Under the pieces are notes generated by a model. The model saw nothing but the letters and a program-made list of their open reading frames with translations, was not told the DNA's origin and searched no databases. From Lysinibacillus sp. FSL K6-0232 (GTDB lineage: Bacteria; Bacillota; Bacilli; Bacillales_A; Planococcaceae), in assembly GCF_038008325.1 (NCBI RefSeq), contig NZ_JBBOYW010000001.1:1230001-1294000 (forward strand): a stretch of 64,000 bases of DNA. Direction: 5' to 3'. How positions within the stretch are numbered: the first letter of the stretch is position 1; each line of letters starts with the position of its first letter. A program made the position numbers and the translations under genes. Shown here in pieces: positions 54,455 to 64,000 of this stretch.

Positions 54455-56149
54455 TTAAAATTTAAATTTATTGACCTCATGTTGTAGTTTATCAGCAATT
54501 GATGATAATTCATCTGAGTTTTGTGTAATTTCTGCAACGGTTGCATATTGTTCTTCAGATGTAGCAGCAATTTCCTCTGTGGCTGCTGCGGAATCCTCGA
54601 TAATACGAGAAATATCTTGGATTGCTTGTTGTACGCTTAAGGAGTTGTCGTTTACATTTGTAAATGCGACTTTCATTTGTTCAACGCCTTCTTCGGTTTC
54701 AACAACCTTCTCTACAATTTCTTTTAAAGCACTGCCGCCCTTATTAATAATTGTTACTTGCTCCTCTACAGCTAGGAGATTGCTTTCCATTGTTCTTACT
54801 GTAACAGATGTTTCAGCTTGAATATCGTTAATAAGATTTGTAATTTGCCCTGCAGCTATACTGGATTGCTCCGCTAGTTGTCGTACCTCCGATGCAACAA
54901 CAGCAAAGCCTTTCCCTTGTTCACCTGCACGTGCAGCTTCGATAGCTGCATTTAGTGCTAGTAGATTTGTTTGTTCTGCAATACCTGTAATAACAGTGAT
55001 GATACCACCGATTTCTTCAGAGCGTTTCCCTAGCTTTTGAATGGAATCAGTTGCATAGGATACCGTTTGTGTTACATCATTCAAATGTTTAATAGCTTCA
55101 TTGATGGCTTCTTCTCCTTTGCGGGCGATATGGGTTGATTCAATCGCACTATTTAAAGTAACTTCTGCCTGCTGTAAGCTATTTGCTACTTCCTCAAGTG
55201 TTTTCTGCATCATTGATACGATACGCTCCGCTTGGTCAGATTGAGTCGTTGTACCAACTGCAATATCATTCATTGTCAGCGCAATTTGGTTAGAAGCCTC
55301 GCTTGTTTGATGTGATGATTCTGCCAATGAGTGTGAGGAATGAGCAATTTGATTGGCGCTACTAGCTACAATTGATATTGTTTCGGTTAATTGCGTTTTC
55401 ATATCGTTAAAGGCATGTGCTAAATCAGCGATTTCATCTTTCCCTTTAGGGTTTAATAATTTTACATCTAAATTTAGCTTTGCTAGTTCTTTAGCATTCA
55501 TACTTAGAATATTAATAGGGTTAATAATTTGCTTTTGTAAAAACCAACTAATACCACCAATCATAAGAATAGCAATTACTAAGGAAGCTACTACATTTTC
55601 AAGTGCGGATTTTGTGGCAATGCTTATATAAGGAGCGGTAGGGACGGCGGTTGCCCATACACCAATAACTTCTCCTTGACGATCTAAAATAGGGTCATAG
55701 GCTGCTTGATGTAAGCTTCCTAAAACAGTGGCTGAGCCGATAAATCGCTTTTTCTCCCCTAATACAACTGTCGCAACTTCATCGGATACCTTTGTATTTA
55801 ATGCGCGTTGACCATTTTCGGTGATATTTGTACTAATGCGTGTATCATGCTGAAAAATGGATACAGCATTTCCGTTTGTTAACTTGCCAACCTGCTCGGT
55901 TATTTCAAAATTTTCCACCATATTGATGTCGCCTTTATAGAGCTGATTATTTTGGATGGACCATTCTCCTGGATACTTAGCGTCTAAATATTCATAGCTT
56001 AGCTGAATATCTGATAACAGCTTTGTATTGGCACTTTCTAACAGATTGTTTTTAGCAATATAAAAATTTATACCTGCTAAAAGGGCAGTAAGTAATAAAA
56101 TACAGCTAAATATAAGCAAATTTATTTTTTTTCGAATAGACATTTTCAT
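54455..56149 (-). CDS. Methyl-accepting chemotaxis protein in a partner-switching operon
   Basis: 564 residues: membrane helix (about 10-32), extracytoplasmic single-Cache-like sensor (about 33-185), second helix (about 188-208), HAMP (about 210-262) and the signalling coiled coil with the tip [37 protein letters not shown] (quoted by its central residues only: [16 protein letters not shown]). No CheR tether at the end. Linked by 21 bp to the kinase gene. It could send its signal to CheA, but its location suggests input into the partner switch. GGGGGTG precedes the ATG. Confidence 0.92.
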   Translation of the reverse strand: MKMSIRKKINLLIFSCILLLTALLAGINFYIAKNNLLESANTKLLSDIQLSYEYLDAKYPGEWSIQNNQLYKGDINMVENFEITEQVGKLTNGNAVSIFQHDTRISTNITENGQRALNTKVSDEVATVVLGEKKRFIGSATVLGSLHQAAYDPILDRQGEVIGVWATAVPTAPYISIATKSALENVVASLVIAILMIGGISWFLQKQIINPINILSMNAKELAKLNLDVKLLNPKGKDEIADLAHAFNDMKTQLTETISIVASSANQIAHSSHSLAESSHQTSEASNQIALTMNDIAVGTTTQSDQAERIVSMMQKTLEEVANSLQQAEVTLNSAIESTHIARKGEEAINEAIKHLNDVTQTVSYATDSIQKLGKRSEEIGGIITVITGIAEQTNLLALNAAIEAARAGEQGKGFAVVASEVRQLAEQSSIAAGQITNLINDIQAETSVTVRTMESNLLAVEEQVTIINKGGSALKEIVEKVVETEEGVEQMKVAFTNVNDNSLSVQQAIQDISRIIEDSAAATEEIAATSEEQYATVAEITQNSDELSSIADKLQHEVNKFKF

Positions 56150-56170
56150 AAAAGCACCCCCAAGTTTACG

Positions 56171-56593
56171 TTACAACAGAATCTTTTTTGACACTCCAAC
56201 TAAAAACTTTGTTTCAGAAATATGTTCAAACCAAAGGTGATCCACCATGTTTTTGACAAAAAATAAACCACGACCACGATCAGAATAATCAAGCTCGTTT
56301 AAATCAAATTGTAAAATATTGTCCCATTCATTTTCAGCAATTCCTTTTGCCTCATCCATGACTGTTATGATAATTTCTTCGTGAGATTGGATTACATGTA
56401 CCTGAATCTCCTTTTTTGAGCATTCATCTATTTTTTTCATAGCTTCAACAGCATTTATTACTAATTCATGTACAACAAAGCGCAATTCTCGTTTATAAGG
56501 TAGATTGTATACATTTGTGTAATTTTCCATCACTTGATCAATAAAGGCTATGGCATGTGCATCTGGATTTACATTGAGTGTGAATTCCATCAT
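56171..56593 (-). CDS. Anti-sigma-type serine kinase (RsbW/SpoIIAB-like HATPase)
   Basis: 140 residues. GHKL ATPase with N box VVHELVINAVEAM, G1-like MDEAKGI and G2 SDRGRGLFFVKNM, as in RsbW/BtrW proteins. It would phosphorylate the STAS protein at 54011-54397 and bind a target when not bound to it. ATG at 56593 with GGTAGG; 56590 possible. It follows the PP2C stop by 3 bp. No sigma factor gene is in the operon, so its target may lie elsewhere or be non-sigma. Confidence 0.85.
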   Translation of the reverse strand: MMEFTLNVNPDAHAIAFIDQVMENYTNVYNLPYKRELRFVVHELVINAVEAMKKIDECSKKEIQVHVIQSHEEIIITVMDEAKGIAENEWDNILQFDLNELDYSDRGRGLFFVKNMVDHLWFEHISETKFLVGVSKKILL

Positions 56594-56596
56594 CAA

Positions 56597-57730
56597 TCAC
56601 CTACCCTGTAATGTAATTGTTATTGAAACTACTGTAATATCATCGCTGTAATCATTATCGAATAAATTGTATTTTTGAGAAAACTTTTGTAATGCATAGC
56701 CATTCTCCTGTGAAGCGTACATATAGAAAAAGTCCATATCAATGGATTTTTGCTCGTTTACAGTTAGTAACCCATCCGTATAAAGAATAATACGATGCCA
56801 GCCTGATAAAGGTATTGTTTTTTTATTTATTTGAATAGTAGGGAATAATCCGAGGATAGGTGTATTCGCTGGAAGGAATACTGTTTCTCCATATTTTCCA
56901 AATAAAAAACCAGAAGGATGAGCAGCGTTCACATAGTGTAAAGTTCCATTTTTAGTATCTATAAGTATGTAGATGGCTGTCATTAAAAATCGGTCCATAT
57001 CTTCATCAGAAAATAGTTCGTAAATTTGGCGGTTAAGTTCCCGAATCACCATTACTGGATCAATTAATTTGGTAATAATCCCTTTTAATAAAGATCGAAT
57101 AGACATTGTTACGAGAGATGCAGCGATACCATGCCCCATTGCATCGTATAAAAGAACAGCGGTTAAATGATCATTAATCTTAAACCAACAGTACATATCA
57201 CCGCCTAATGTATTAGATGTTACATAAAGCCCATCGATCTGAATTTGCTCAAGATTTAATGGAGGTGATAACGCATTTTTTTGGAATTTTTTTGCGATAA
57301 ATAAGTCCTTTTGAATAATGCTTTCCTGTTCTTTTCGAAGCCTAGTTTCTCGCTGATATTTTAAGGCTACTTGAATGCGAGTCTTAAATTGAGTGAAGTC
57401 AAATGGCTTTAAAATAAAATCGAAAATACCAGCTTCAAATACCCTATCAATTGTCACGGTTTTTTCATAAGTAGTGGATAGAAGGATAGGGACATCCACC
57501 CAATTTTTTAATGCGTGAATATACTGACAAATTTCCTCGCAATTTTTAAGCGTCATTTTAGCATCGAGTATGATTAATTCCAACTCTTCCTTTAAAGAGG
57601 AATCAAATAAATAATTCATTGCTGCTTCTGGTGTGGAAAAGCAATGTATATCTTGAATGTCGATGCGATGAAAATATTTTTGCAGACGCAATACATCATT
57701 ACTCACGCTGCCAATAATTAATACTGACAT
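56597..57730 (-). CDS. Response-regulator-linked PP2C serine phosphatase (RsbU-like output)
   Basis: 377 residues. A receiver-like domain (about 1-120) with Asp in LELIILDAKMT and Lys in FILKPFDF, but the acidic pair at the end of the first strand is replaced (VLIIGSVSND), so it may not be phosphorylated normally. A short coiled coil (about 120-145) leads to an SpoIIE/PP2C domain with GGDMYCW, DAMGHGIAA, YTDGLLTV and DDITVV, all metal residues kept. It should dephosphorylate the STAS antagonist. Start: GTG at 57745 has no spacing from a site, ATG at 57730 is better. Confidence 0.85.
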   Translation of the reverse strand: MSVLIIGSVSNDVLRLQKYFHRIDIQDIHCFSTPEAAMNYLFDSSLKEELELIILDAKMTLKNCEEICQYIHALKNWVDVPILLSTTYEKTVTIDRVFEAGIFDFILKPFDFTQFKTRIQVALKYQRETRLRKEQESIIQKDLFIAKKFQKNALSPPLNLEQIQIDGLYVTSNTLGGDMYCWFKINDHLTAVLLYDAMGHGIAASLVTMSIRSLLKGIITKLIDPVMVIRELNRQIYELFSDEDMDRFLMTAIYILIDTKNGTLHYVNAAHPSGFLFGKYGETVFLPANTPILGLFPTIQINKKTIPLSGWHRIILYTDGLLTVNEQKSIDMDFFYMYASQENGYALQKFSQKYNLFDNDYSDDITVVSITITLQGR

Positions 57731-58003
57731 GTCTACTAAGTTCACCGCCTTATGTATCTTTCAAGAAGATTTCTAGGAACCTTATTTAATAATTTCTAAC
57801 TATAAGTATATACGCCATATTTACTGATATAATGCGTAAAACAAAAATTCTAATTCGCTATAAATTTACCAATAAATATAACATTATACAAGACTTTTGT
57901 GGTAGAAAGTCAAAGTTAATGGCTAGGAATTTTTTTCATTGTGTAATAATTTCCTAAAAAACAATTAATCGTAAAAAGGCATGAATCATTTCGAAAAATA
58001 GAA

Positions 58004-58092
58004 TGTAAGGAAACATTACATAGGTATTGCTTAATATATCTTTTTCATGTAATTTAGAAGCAGTTACAAAACAAATGTTAACTAAAATTACA
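58004..58092 (+). promoter_or_regulatory. glnA promoter with two GlnR/TnrA boxes
   Basis: TGTAA-ggaaaca-TTACA (58004-58020) and TGTTA-actaaaa-TTACA (58076-58092) both match TGTNA-N7-TNACA fully. Between them TTGCTT (58027-58032), 17 bp, TGTAATTT (-10 at 58050-58055) is a plausible promoter; the second box lies between start point and ribosome binding site. The rest of the 57731-58003 gap is AT-rich and shows no gene. Confidence 0.85.
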
Positions 58093-58108
58093 TTGGAGTG
58101 GTGAAGAA

Positions 58109-59443
58109 ATGAAGCATTATACAAGAGAAGATATTATACGCCAAGTAAAGGAAGAAAATGTGAAGTTTATTCGCCTACAATTTACGGATATATTAGGAAC
58201 AATAAAAAATGTAGAGATTCCTGTTAGTCAATTAGAAAAAGCATTAGACAATAAAGTGATGTTTGATGGTTCCTCCATTGAAGGCTTTGTACGCATTGAG
58301 GAATCGGATATGTATTTAAAGCCTGACTTCGATACATTCGTTATTTTTCCGTGGACAGCAGAGAAGGGCAAGGTAGCCCGTTTTATTTGTGATATTGCTC
58401 GACCAGATGGTACACCTTTTGAGGGTGACCCACGCTCTAATCTAAAGCGTGTTTTAAAGGAAATGGAGGAATTGGGTTTTTCCTCCTTTAACTTAGGGCC
58501 AGAGCCAGAGTTTTTTCTATTTAAGGTGGACGATAAAGGGCATCCAACACTTGAATTAAATGATAGTGGTGGTTATTTTGATTTAGCGCCAACTGACCTT
58601 GGTGAAAATTGTCGCCGTGATATTGTGCTGGAGCTAGAGGAAATGGGCTTTGAAATTGAGGCTTCCCATCATGAGGTAGCACCTGGTCAGCATGAGATTG
58701 ATTTTAAATATGCAAGCGCCATTGAGGCATGTGATAATATCCAAACGTTTAAGCTTGTTGTCAAAACAATCGCTGCACAACATGGGCTACATGCAACATT
58801 TATGCCAAAGCCATTGTTTGGCGTTAATGGCTCAGGCATGCATTTTAACCTTTCTTTATTTGAAGGAGATAAAAATGCCTTCTACGATGAACATGCAGAG
58901 CTACAGCTAAGCCAAACAGCACGTAGCTTTATTGCAGGCATTATGAGGCATGTACATGGTTTTACAGCAATCACGAACCCACTTGTCAATTCTTATAAAC
59001 GTCTAGTGCCTGGCTATGAGGCTCCTTGCTATGTAGCGTGGTCTGCTCAAAACCGTTCACCACTTATTCGTATTCCAGCAGCACGCGGATTATCCACACG
59101 CGTTGAATTACGTTCAGTTGACCCAGCGGCAAACCCTTATTTAGCAATGGCAGTTATTTTAGCAGCCGGGCTTGATGGAATACGAAAAGACTTAACACCA
59201 CCAGCAGCAGTTGATCGTAATATTTATAAAATGTCACGAGATGAACGTGAGCTAAATGGTATTGAAAGCTTGCCATCCTCATTAGAAAATGCGCTCATTG
59301 AATTAGAGATGGATACTACAGTGCGTGAGGCATTAGGGGATCATATTTTAGAAAAATTTACAACGGCTAAAGAAATCGAATGGAATAAATATCGCACACG
59401 TGTTCATGGCTGGGAGCGCGAGGAATATTTATCAATGTACTAA
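58109..59443 (+). CDS. glnA: Glutamine synthetase type I-alpha
   Basis: 444 residues, very close to B. subtilis Gln[17 protein letters not shown] holds Arg62, important for feedback inhibition and TnrA/GlnR control; [38 protein letters not shown] and [24 protein letters not shown] carry the metal, ATP and glutamate sites. No adenylylation Tyr loop of the beta type. Controlled by two GlnR/TnrA boxes. Unlike B. subtilis, glnR is not upstream of it. Confidence 0.96.
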   Translation: MKHYTREDIIRQVKEENVKFIRLQFTDILGTIKNVEIPVSQLEKALDNKVMFDGSSIEGFVRIEESDMYLKPDFDTFVIFPWTAEKGKVARFICDIARPDGTPFEGDPRSNLKRVLKEMEELGFSSFNLGPEPEFFLFKVDDKGHPTLELNDSGGYFDLAPTDLGENCRRDIVLELEEMGFEIEASHHEVAPGQHEIDFKYASAIEACDNIQTFKLVVKTIAAQHGLHATFMPKPLFGVNGSGMHFNLSLFEGDKNAFYDEHAELQLSQTARSFIAGIMRHVHGFTAITNPLVNSYKRLVPGYEAPCYVAWSAQNRSPLIRIPAARGLSTRVELRSVDPAANPYLAMAVILAAGLDGIRKDLTPPAAVDRNIYKMSRDERELNGIESLPSSLENALIELEMDTTVREALGDHILEKFTTAKEIEWNKYRTRVHGWEREEYLSMY

Positions 59444-59467
59444 AGAAGCCTGTGTAAGCATAATAAA

Positions 59468-59500
59468 AATCACTTCAGATTAATTTTGAAGTGGTTTTTT
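59468..59500 (+). terminator. Terminator of glnA
   Basis: AATCACTTCA, 8-nt loop, TTGAAGTGGTT, TTTT. Its T run merges with the repeat arm at 59497. Confidence 0.8.
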
Positions 59501-59530
59501 ATCTTGGTTCAGCAAATTCTTTTTGTATCG
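59497..59530 (+). repeat. Single-arm copy of the 43222 repeat element
   Basis: TTTTATCTTGGTTCAGCAA at 59497-59515 is identical to 43222-43240, and the next bases (T-rich then TTTTTGTATC) are also shared. The second arm and internal hairpin are missing. Confidence 0.6.
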
Positions 59531-59626
59531 AAAGCATTAGCAACAGATGCAATCACGCTGGGGTGTAGTTAATTGTGTGACAATAATCTTCTTCTACTCT
59601 ATTATTAGGAAAGAGGAGCGTGGACA

Positions 59627-59809
59627 ATGACGCAAATGACTCAAGTTGTGACAATCCAAAACAATGATATTGTGCAATTTGAACAGGATATTAATCGAGC
59701 GTTGATAGATTTAACTGACTTTTTTATTATTGATATTAAATACAACACACTTTATATAGGCGAGCAAACCATTATTCATTCAGCACTTATTATTTATAGC
59801 GAGCCTTAA
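59627..59809 (+). CDS. Small protein resembling sporulation protein Cse60
   Basis: 60 residues, acidic, with a pattern of short N-terminal strand, helix (FEQDINRALIDL), strand (FFIIDIKYNT) and final strand (SALIIYSE), as in the Cse60/DUF2758 family. AGAGGAG is 8 nt before the ATG. In B. subtilis Cse60 is expressed under SigE. Monocistronic between glnA and a regulator gene. Confidence 0.6.
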   Translation: MTQMTQVVTIQNNDIVQFEQDINRALIDLTDFFIIDIKYNTLYIGEQTIIHSALIIYSEP

Positions 59810-59940
59810 TCTACAAAGACCTAGCATCCCAAAAAACAGTTTCCCATCACAAAATCTTCCCCGATACTGTCCAACGATAGCATAAAAAGACAGGATAAGT
59901 AACTTGTATTATTTTAAGCTATAAGCAAGGAGTGAGAGCA

Positions 59941-60804
59941 ATGAGTTGGATTGAGTCGATTCAAAAAGCCATTAATTTTATCGAGCAGCATTTATTAGAA
60001 GACATTACGATTGAGCAGATTGCGCGTGAGGTGAATGCCTCTGTCTTTCATTTTCAACGAACATTTGCCATTTTAACGGATATGTCGATTGCAGAGTATA
60101 TACGACGAAGAAGATTAACATTAGCTGCACAGGAATTAATAAATACAGAGCATAAAATAATCGATCTCGCCTACAAATATGGCTACGAAACTCCTGAAGC
60201 TTTTACAAAAGCGTTTCGCAAGCAGCATTATGTAACGCCTAGTGAAGCAAGAAAAGGGCAAGGACCATTACAATCATACAATCGCCTGGTGATTCAGGTA
60301 AGCTTGAAAGGAGTAGAACCAATGAAGTATAAAATCGTAGAAAAAGAGAAGTTTCAGATTGTTGGTGTGAAAAGAACGTACAATTGCCAAGATGGTGAGA
60401 ATACAAGAGAAATTCCACTGTTTTGGCAAGAGGTCAATCAAAATGGCCTCGACCAGCAGCTTTTCCAATTAAATAATGGTAATATCCATGGAGTGCTAGG
60501 TGTTTGTGTACCAAATACAAGCCAAGGGCAAAAAGGCTTTATTGATTACTGGATTGCTACAGATCATGTAGGGGATGCAAAGGAGGGGCTTCTTACAATG
60601 GAAGTACCTGCCTCTAAATGGGTCATCTTTGAGGTGCATGGCCCTATGCCAGATGCGATGCAAAATACATGGAAGCAAATTTATTCAGAGTGGTTCCCAT
60701 CCAATCCATACGAGCCAGCAGGAACAGCAGAGCTTGAGGTTTATCCTCAGGAGGATGCCTATAGCCCTGATGCCTACTCAGAAATTTGGATTCCGATTAA
60801 ATAA
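59941..60804 (+). CDS. AraC-family regulator with GyrI-like effector domain
   Basis: 287 residues. Two AraC HTH motifs (about 8-105; LEDITIEQIAREVNASVFHFQRTF and IIDLAYKYGYETPEAFTKAFRKQ, quoted partly) then a GyrI-like small-molecule-binding domain (about 125-287) with VKRTYNCQDGEN and VPASKWVIFEVHGPMP. Such proteins (Rob/BltR-like, YdeE type) bind drugs or small ligands. ATG at 59941 with AAGGAG at 8 nt. Target and ligand unknown. Confidence 0.87.
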   Translation: MSWIESIQKAINFIEQHLLEDITIEQIAREVNASVFHFQRTFAILTDMSIAEYIRRRRLTLAAQELINTEHKIIDLAYKYGYETPEAFTKAFRKQHYVTPSEARKGQGPLQSYNRLVIQVSLKGVEPMKYKIVEKEKFQIVGVKRTYNCQDGENTREIPLFWQEVNQNGLDQQLFQLNNGNIHGVLGVCVPNTSQGQKGFIDYWIATDHVGDAKEGLLTMEVPASKWVIFEVHGPMPDAMQNTWKQIYSEWFPSNPYEPAGTAELEVYPQEDAYSPDAYSEIWIPIK

Positions 60805-60810
60805 AGACAA

Positions 60811-60852
60811 AATGGATTTGCCAAAAGATTAGCTTGGCAAATCCATTTTTTT
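60811..60852. terminator. Bidirectional terminator
   Basis: AATGGATTTGCCAA and TTGGCAAATCCATT form a perfect 14-bp stem followed by TTTTT, between the AraC-type gene and the convergent iolJ-like gene. Confidence 0.92.
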
Positions 60853-61708
60853 AAGCTTTATGAGAAGAACCAAATAGCTGCATTTTCTCAATAACAACCT
60901 TTTCAATAGCATCCATACCTGGCTTTAAAATATCTGGTGGACTATATAAATTTGGATTGCTTGTTAAAATTCCACGAATTGCTTGCGCCCATGCTTGGTT
61001 ACATTCTGTGTTAACGTTTATTTTGGCATGCCCACATTCAATCGTTTGAATAATTTGATGCTCAGGAATGCCAGAGCCACCATGTAAGGAGAGGGGGACA
61101 TCCTTTAGATGGTCGGAAATTTCCTTCATTAAATCAAAGGCAAGCTGAGGCTCGCCCTGATAGGGTCCATGAACGGAGCCTAAAGCAGCGGCTAAGACAT
61201 CAATATTCGTTGCCTCTACTAGCTGGTAGCATTCATTGGGGTCTGCATATTTAATGCCTGATGTCACGCCATCCTCTGTTCCTCCAACAGAGCCAATCTC
61301 TGCTTCCACGGAAACATTATAGTTTTTAGCGTAATCGACAACCTCACGAGTTGTCGCAATATTTTCCTCTAACGAAAGCTTAGAGCCGTCGTACATGACA
61401 GAACTATAACCTGCATCAATAGCTTCTTTACAGCGTTCAACCGTAAAGCCATGATCTAAATGCAAAACGACAGGCACTGTAATGTTCATTTCCTCTATCA
61501 TTTTTTGCGCTGTAGCAGCGATTAAGTTAAAACCACCTAAGTAATCCACAATGCGATCTGATGATGCTAAAATAACAGGTGATTGTTGTTGTTCAGCAGC
61601 ACGCAATATAGCTTCTATCCATTGGAAACTATTAATATTAAATTGTCCAATAGCATAGTGATTTTTTTTTGCTTCTAGTAGCAAATCCTTTAATATGACA
61701 AATCCCAT
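60851..61708 (-). CDS. iolJ: Class II aldolase, probably IolJ
   Basis: 285 residues, fructose-bisphosphate-aldolase class II fold: NINSFQWIEAI start, catalytic Asp and zinc His in VVLHLDHGFTVE, IGSVGGTEDG, LHGGSGIPE and NVNTECNQAW. Next to iolD and iolC it should cleave 2-deoxy-5-keto-gluconate 6-phosphate to DHAP and malonic semialdehyde; FbaA by sequence alone would be possible. GAGGTG precedes the ATG at 61708. Follows iolD by 29 bp. Confidence 0.88.
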   Translation of the reverse strand: MGFVILKDLLLEAKKNHYAIGQFNINSFQWIEAILRAAEQQQSPVILASSDRIVDYLGGFNLIAATAQKMIEEMNITVPVVLHLDHGFTVERCKEAIDAGYSSVMYDGSKLSLEENIATTREVVDYAKNYNVSVEAEIGSVGGTEDGVTSGIKYADPNECYQLVEATNIDVLAAALGSVHGPYQGEPQLAFDLMKEISDHLKDVPLSLHGGSGIPEHQIIQTIECGHAKINVNTECNQAWAQAIRGILTSNPNLYSPPDILKPGMDAIEKVVIEKMQLFGSSHKA

Positions 61709-61737
61709 AATATACACCTCGTTTTAAAAAGAGCTTG

Positions 61738-63651
61738 TTAATATTGCTTTGCTGCTTCACGTTGACGCTGATTTTCTTCGTAAGCTTTTTGAACGCTTTC
61801 ATTGTTGGACACTTCAGCTACACCAACATTCCACCAAGCTTCGTAGCCATCTGTCATTGTTTTTGGTAATACCTTCATTTCAATTAATGTTGAAACAGTT
61901 TGCTTTTTAGCATCTTCAATTGCTAGCTTTAATTCTTCTACCGTATTTGCACGATAAACCTTTGCACCATAGCCCTCTGCAACCTTTGCATAATCAATAT
62001 TTAAAAGCTGATTATCAGTAGTGCGGAATTCCGTAAAGAAGCTGCCACTACCATGCCCCATTTGTAAATTATTAATACAGCCAAAGCCAGCATTATCAAA
62101 TAACATAATATTGATTTTTTTATTGTATTGCAGTGCAGTGACAAGCTCTGAATGAAGAAGAAGGAAGCTGCCGTCCCCAACCATTGCATAAACTTCTTTT
62201 GTCGGCTCTGCTAGTTTAGCCCCTAATGCCCCGGCAATTTCATAGCCCATGCAGGAGTAGCCGTATTCCACGTTATAGCTGTTTGGTGAGGTAGGGTTCC
62301 AAATGCGCTGCATATCGCCTGGTAAAGAGCCCGCTGCTGTGACAACAACGGCATCTTTATCTACCGTATCATTGATTGTGCATAATGCGGTTGTTTGTGC
62401 AAAGGTTGTATTAAGCGTATCAGCATATTCATTCATCATAGTCTGTGAAAAATGATTTTTAATTTCTGGATCAAAGCCTTCACGCGTAAATGTTATATTG
62501 CTTAAACGATTGCGTTCGGCTGTCCATTCATCTTTTAAGGCTGTAATTTGAGAGCCAAAATCTGATTGGTAGTCCTGCAATTCAGCCTCTAATAATTCAA
62601 GTGTTGCACGAACATCTGCTACAACTTGGAAGGCATCTAATTTATAGGCTTGGAAACGATTAATATTAATGTTTAAAAAGCTTGCATTATCAAAGTCAAA
62701 GGCTGTTTTTGAAGCTGTAGCAAAATCCGTATAACGTGTCCCTAAACCAATTACTAAATCTGCCTCTTTTGCAGCTTTATTGGCTGATAGCGTCCCCGTC
62801 ACACCTAAACCACCTAAATTATTCGCAAAGTCTGCAGCAATCAGTGATTTACCTGCCTGTGTTTCCACTAAAGGGATATGACATTGTTCAGAGATGCGTG
62901 CTAATACTTCTTGTGCCTGAGAGTATTTCGCGCCACCACCAACTACAAAAATAGGTCGTTTACTATTTTTAATAAGCTCAATCGCACCTTGTAGCTCCCG
63001 TGCGACAGGTGCTTTACGATCTACGTAATGAACACGCTTTTTAAAGAACGATTCATCATAATCAAATGCCTCACCTTCAACATCTTGCCCAATGCAAATT
63101 GTTGCTGGGCCTGCAGTTGCTGGGTTTGTCATCACTTCAAATGCACGAATAAGGCTAGACATTAATTGCTCTGGGCGTGTCACACGATCCCAATAACGGG
63201 AAACAGCACGCAACGCATCATTAGTAGAAATATCTGCACTATGCTCATGCTCTATTTGCTGTAATACAGGATTTGGCTGTCTGCTAGAGAAAACATCACC
63301 TGGCAAAAACAGTACAGGAATATTATTGGCTAATGCTGTACCTGCTGCGGCTGCCAGATTAGCAGAGCCGGGACCTACAGAAGTTGTCACAGCATAAATC
63401 TGTTGACGTAGCTTTTGCTTACTAAAGGCAATAGCTGCATGTGCCATTCCTTGCTCATTTTTTCCTTGGTAAATGTTTAAGCCTTCTCCATATTGCTCTA
63501 GTGCTTGCCCGATTCCTAACACATTACCATGACCAAAAATCGTAAAGATGCCATCTACAAATCGAAATTCCTCTCCATCAACATGGATATATTGCTGCTG
63601 TAAAAATTTAACGAGTGCTTGCCCTGTTGTTAGGCGAATTTTTTTTCTCAT
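61738..63651 (-). CDS. iolD: 3D-trihydroxycyclohexane-1,2-dione acylhydrolase IolD
   Basis: 637 residues, ThDP-dependent. N-terminal pyrimidine domain with the [17 protein letters not shown]lu region, central Rossmann-like domain ([16 protein letters not shown]) and C-terminal ThDP motif [11 protein letters not shown]...N. Third step of myo-inositol catabolism. Start at 63651 with an AGGTTCAAGAG site. It follows iolC by 29 bp on the minus strand and precedes iolJ. Confidence 0.95.
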   Translation of the reverse strand: MRKKIRLTTGQALVKFLQQQYIHVDGEEFRFVDGIFTIFGHGNVLGIGQALEQYGEGLNIYQGKNEQGMAHAAIAFSKQKLRQQIYAVTTSVGPGSANLAAAAGTALANNIPVLFLPGDVFSSRQPNPVLQQIEHEHSADISTNDALRAVSRYWDRVTRPEQLMSSLIRAFEVMTNPATAGPATICIGQDVEGEAFDYDESFFKKRVHYVDRKAPVARELQGAIELIKNSKRPIFVVGGGAKYSQAQEVLARISEQCHIPLVETQAGKSLIAADFANNLGGLGVTGTLSANKAAKEADLVIGLGTRYTDFATASKTAFDFDNASFLNININRFQAYKLDAFQVVADVRATLELLEAELQDYQSDFGSQITALKDEWTAERNRLSNITFTREGFDPEIKNHFSQTMMNEYADTLNTTFAQTTALCTINDTVDKDAVVVTAAGSLPGDMQRIWNPTSPNSYNVEYGYSCMGYEIAGALGAKLAEPTKEVYAMVGDGSFLLLHSELVTALQYNKKINIMLFDNAGFGCINNLQMGHGSGSFFTEFRTTDNQLLNIDYAKVAEGYGAKVYRANTVEELKLAIEDAKKQTVSTLIEMKVLPKTMTDGYEAWWNVGVAEVSNNESVQKAYEENQRQREAAKQY

Positions 63652-63680
63652 CTCTTGAACCTGCTTTCTAAAAGGAAGTA

Positions 63681-64000
63681 TTAAGAACGCTCTTGAATCA
63701 GTTGTTCAATCTCTGCTACAGTTGGCATTGCTTCAGATGAGCTATGTTTACTGACAACAATTGAAGCGGAAGCGCTACCATATTTTAAAGCAGTTTCATA
63801 GTCTTTTCCGCTGACAATAGCGTATAAGAAAGCAGAGGCATATGAATCACCAGCACCAAATGTTTTCAGCACCTTTGTTTTATATGCTTGTCCATGATGA
63901 ACCGCTCCATTTGGTTCATAGGCATAAGAGCCATCCACGCCATGCTTAATCACCACTAATTCTGCACCATGTGCAAATAAATGCTTGACTGTTTCATCAT
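63681..64000 (-). CDS. iolC: 5-dehydro-2-deoxygluconokinase IolC, C-terminal part
   Basis: Partial: the frame is open to the right edge of the window (reading [20 protein letters not shown] at the edge). PfkB/ribokinase family, with the ATP/substrate signature [12 protein letters not shown] (catalytic Asp) and a [17 protein letters not shown] end matching IolC. It phosphorylates 2-deoxy-5-keto-gluconate. It is upstream of iolD, with the same order as B. subtilis iolC-iolD. Confidence 0.92.
   Translation of the reverse strand, partial: DETVKHLFAHGAELVVIKHGVDGSYAYEPNGAVHHGQAYKTKVLKTFGAGDSYASAFLYAIVSGKDYETALKYGSASASIVVSKHSSSEAMPTVAEIEQLIQERS

Overview
The window is a low-GC, densely packed chromosome segment of an endospore-forming Gram-positive bacterium. 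It carries spoIIAA-spoIIAB-sigF, spoVAF, sirA, resABCDE-sigX-rsiX, liaIHFSR and the lexA-yneA-yneB-ynzC-tkt block. Gene order broadly follows Bacillus subtilis, but with differences (a complete type IV pilus cluster, no spoVAA-AE after sigF, no spmAB after dacB) that point to a Lysinibacillus-like member of the Bacillales. The genus is an inference. No rRNA, tRNA, CRISPR array, prophage or transposase gene was seen.

Layout. 1-10.7 kb: type IV pilus locus, with two minor prepilins on the minus strand and, divergently, a VanW/G5 cell-wall protein, pilB, pilT, pilC, two tandem major-type pilins, pilM, pilN, pilO and pilD. 10.7-16.9 kb: a class I glutamine amidotransferase, then the SOS locus (lexA diverging from yneA-yneB, with SOS boxes over both promoters), an inserted peptide deformylase/XRE pair with its own operators, ynzC and transketolase. 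16.9-23.6 kb: a broken membrane gene, a DUF2268 lipoprotein, the liaI-liaH-liaF-liaS-liaR envelope-stress genes, sirA, yneF and luxS. 23.6-33.7 kb: alpha/beta hydrolase, thiolase, yqkE-like, VanZ, aldo/keto reductase, nudF, a SpoIIM-like membrane protein, fur, xerD, deoB and pdp. 33.9-38.6 kb: spoIIAA-AB-sigF-spoVAF and lysA. 38.6-43.1 kb: ribT, DUF309, scpA, scpB, a D-Ala-D-Ala carboxypeptidase and rluB. 43.1-51.3 kb: resA-resB-resC (cytochrome c maturation), resD-resE, sigX-rsiX. 51.4-54.0 kb: FMN riboswitch with ribU, and an NSS transporter. 54.0-57.7 kb: a minus-strand partner-switching operon (receiver-PP2C phosphatase, anti-sigma-type kinase, methyl-accepting chemotaxis protein, STAS antagonist). 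58.0-60.8 kb: glnA with two GlnR/TnrA boxes, a Cse60-like small protein and an AraC-GyrI regulator. 60.8-64.0 kb: inositol catabolism (iolC-iolD-iolJ, running off the right edge).

The signals most worth following are: (1) a 21-bp-periodic tandem repeat with core AAAGTGACGGATAG at three unlinked intergenic sites, each directly behind a Rho-independent terminator; (2) the partner-switching operon that includes a chemoreceptor but no sigma factor, with a receiver domain lacking its acidic pair; (3) the complete type IV pilus locus led by a VanW/G5 protein; (4) a 74-bp element bounded by perfect 15-bp inverted repeats, with a single-arm relative behind glnA; (5) two near-identical 18-bp operators placed over the promoter of the XRE-deformylase pair.
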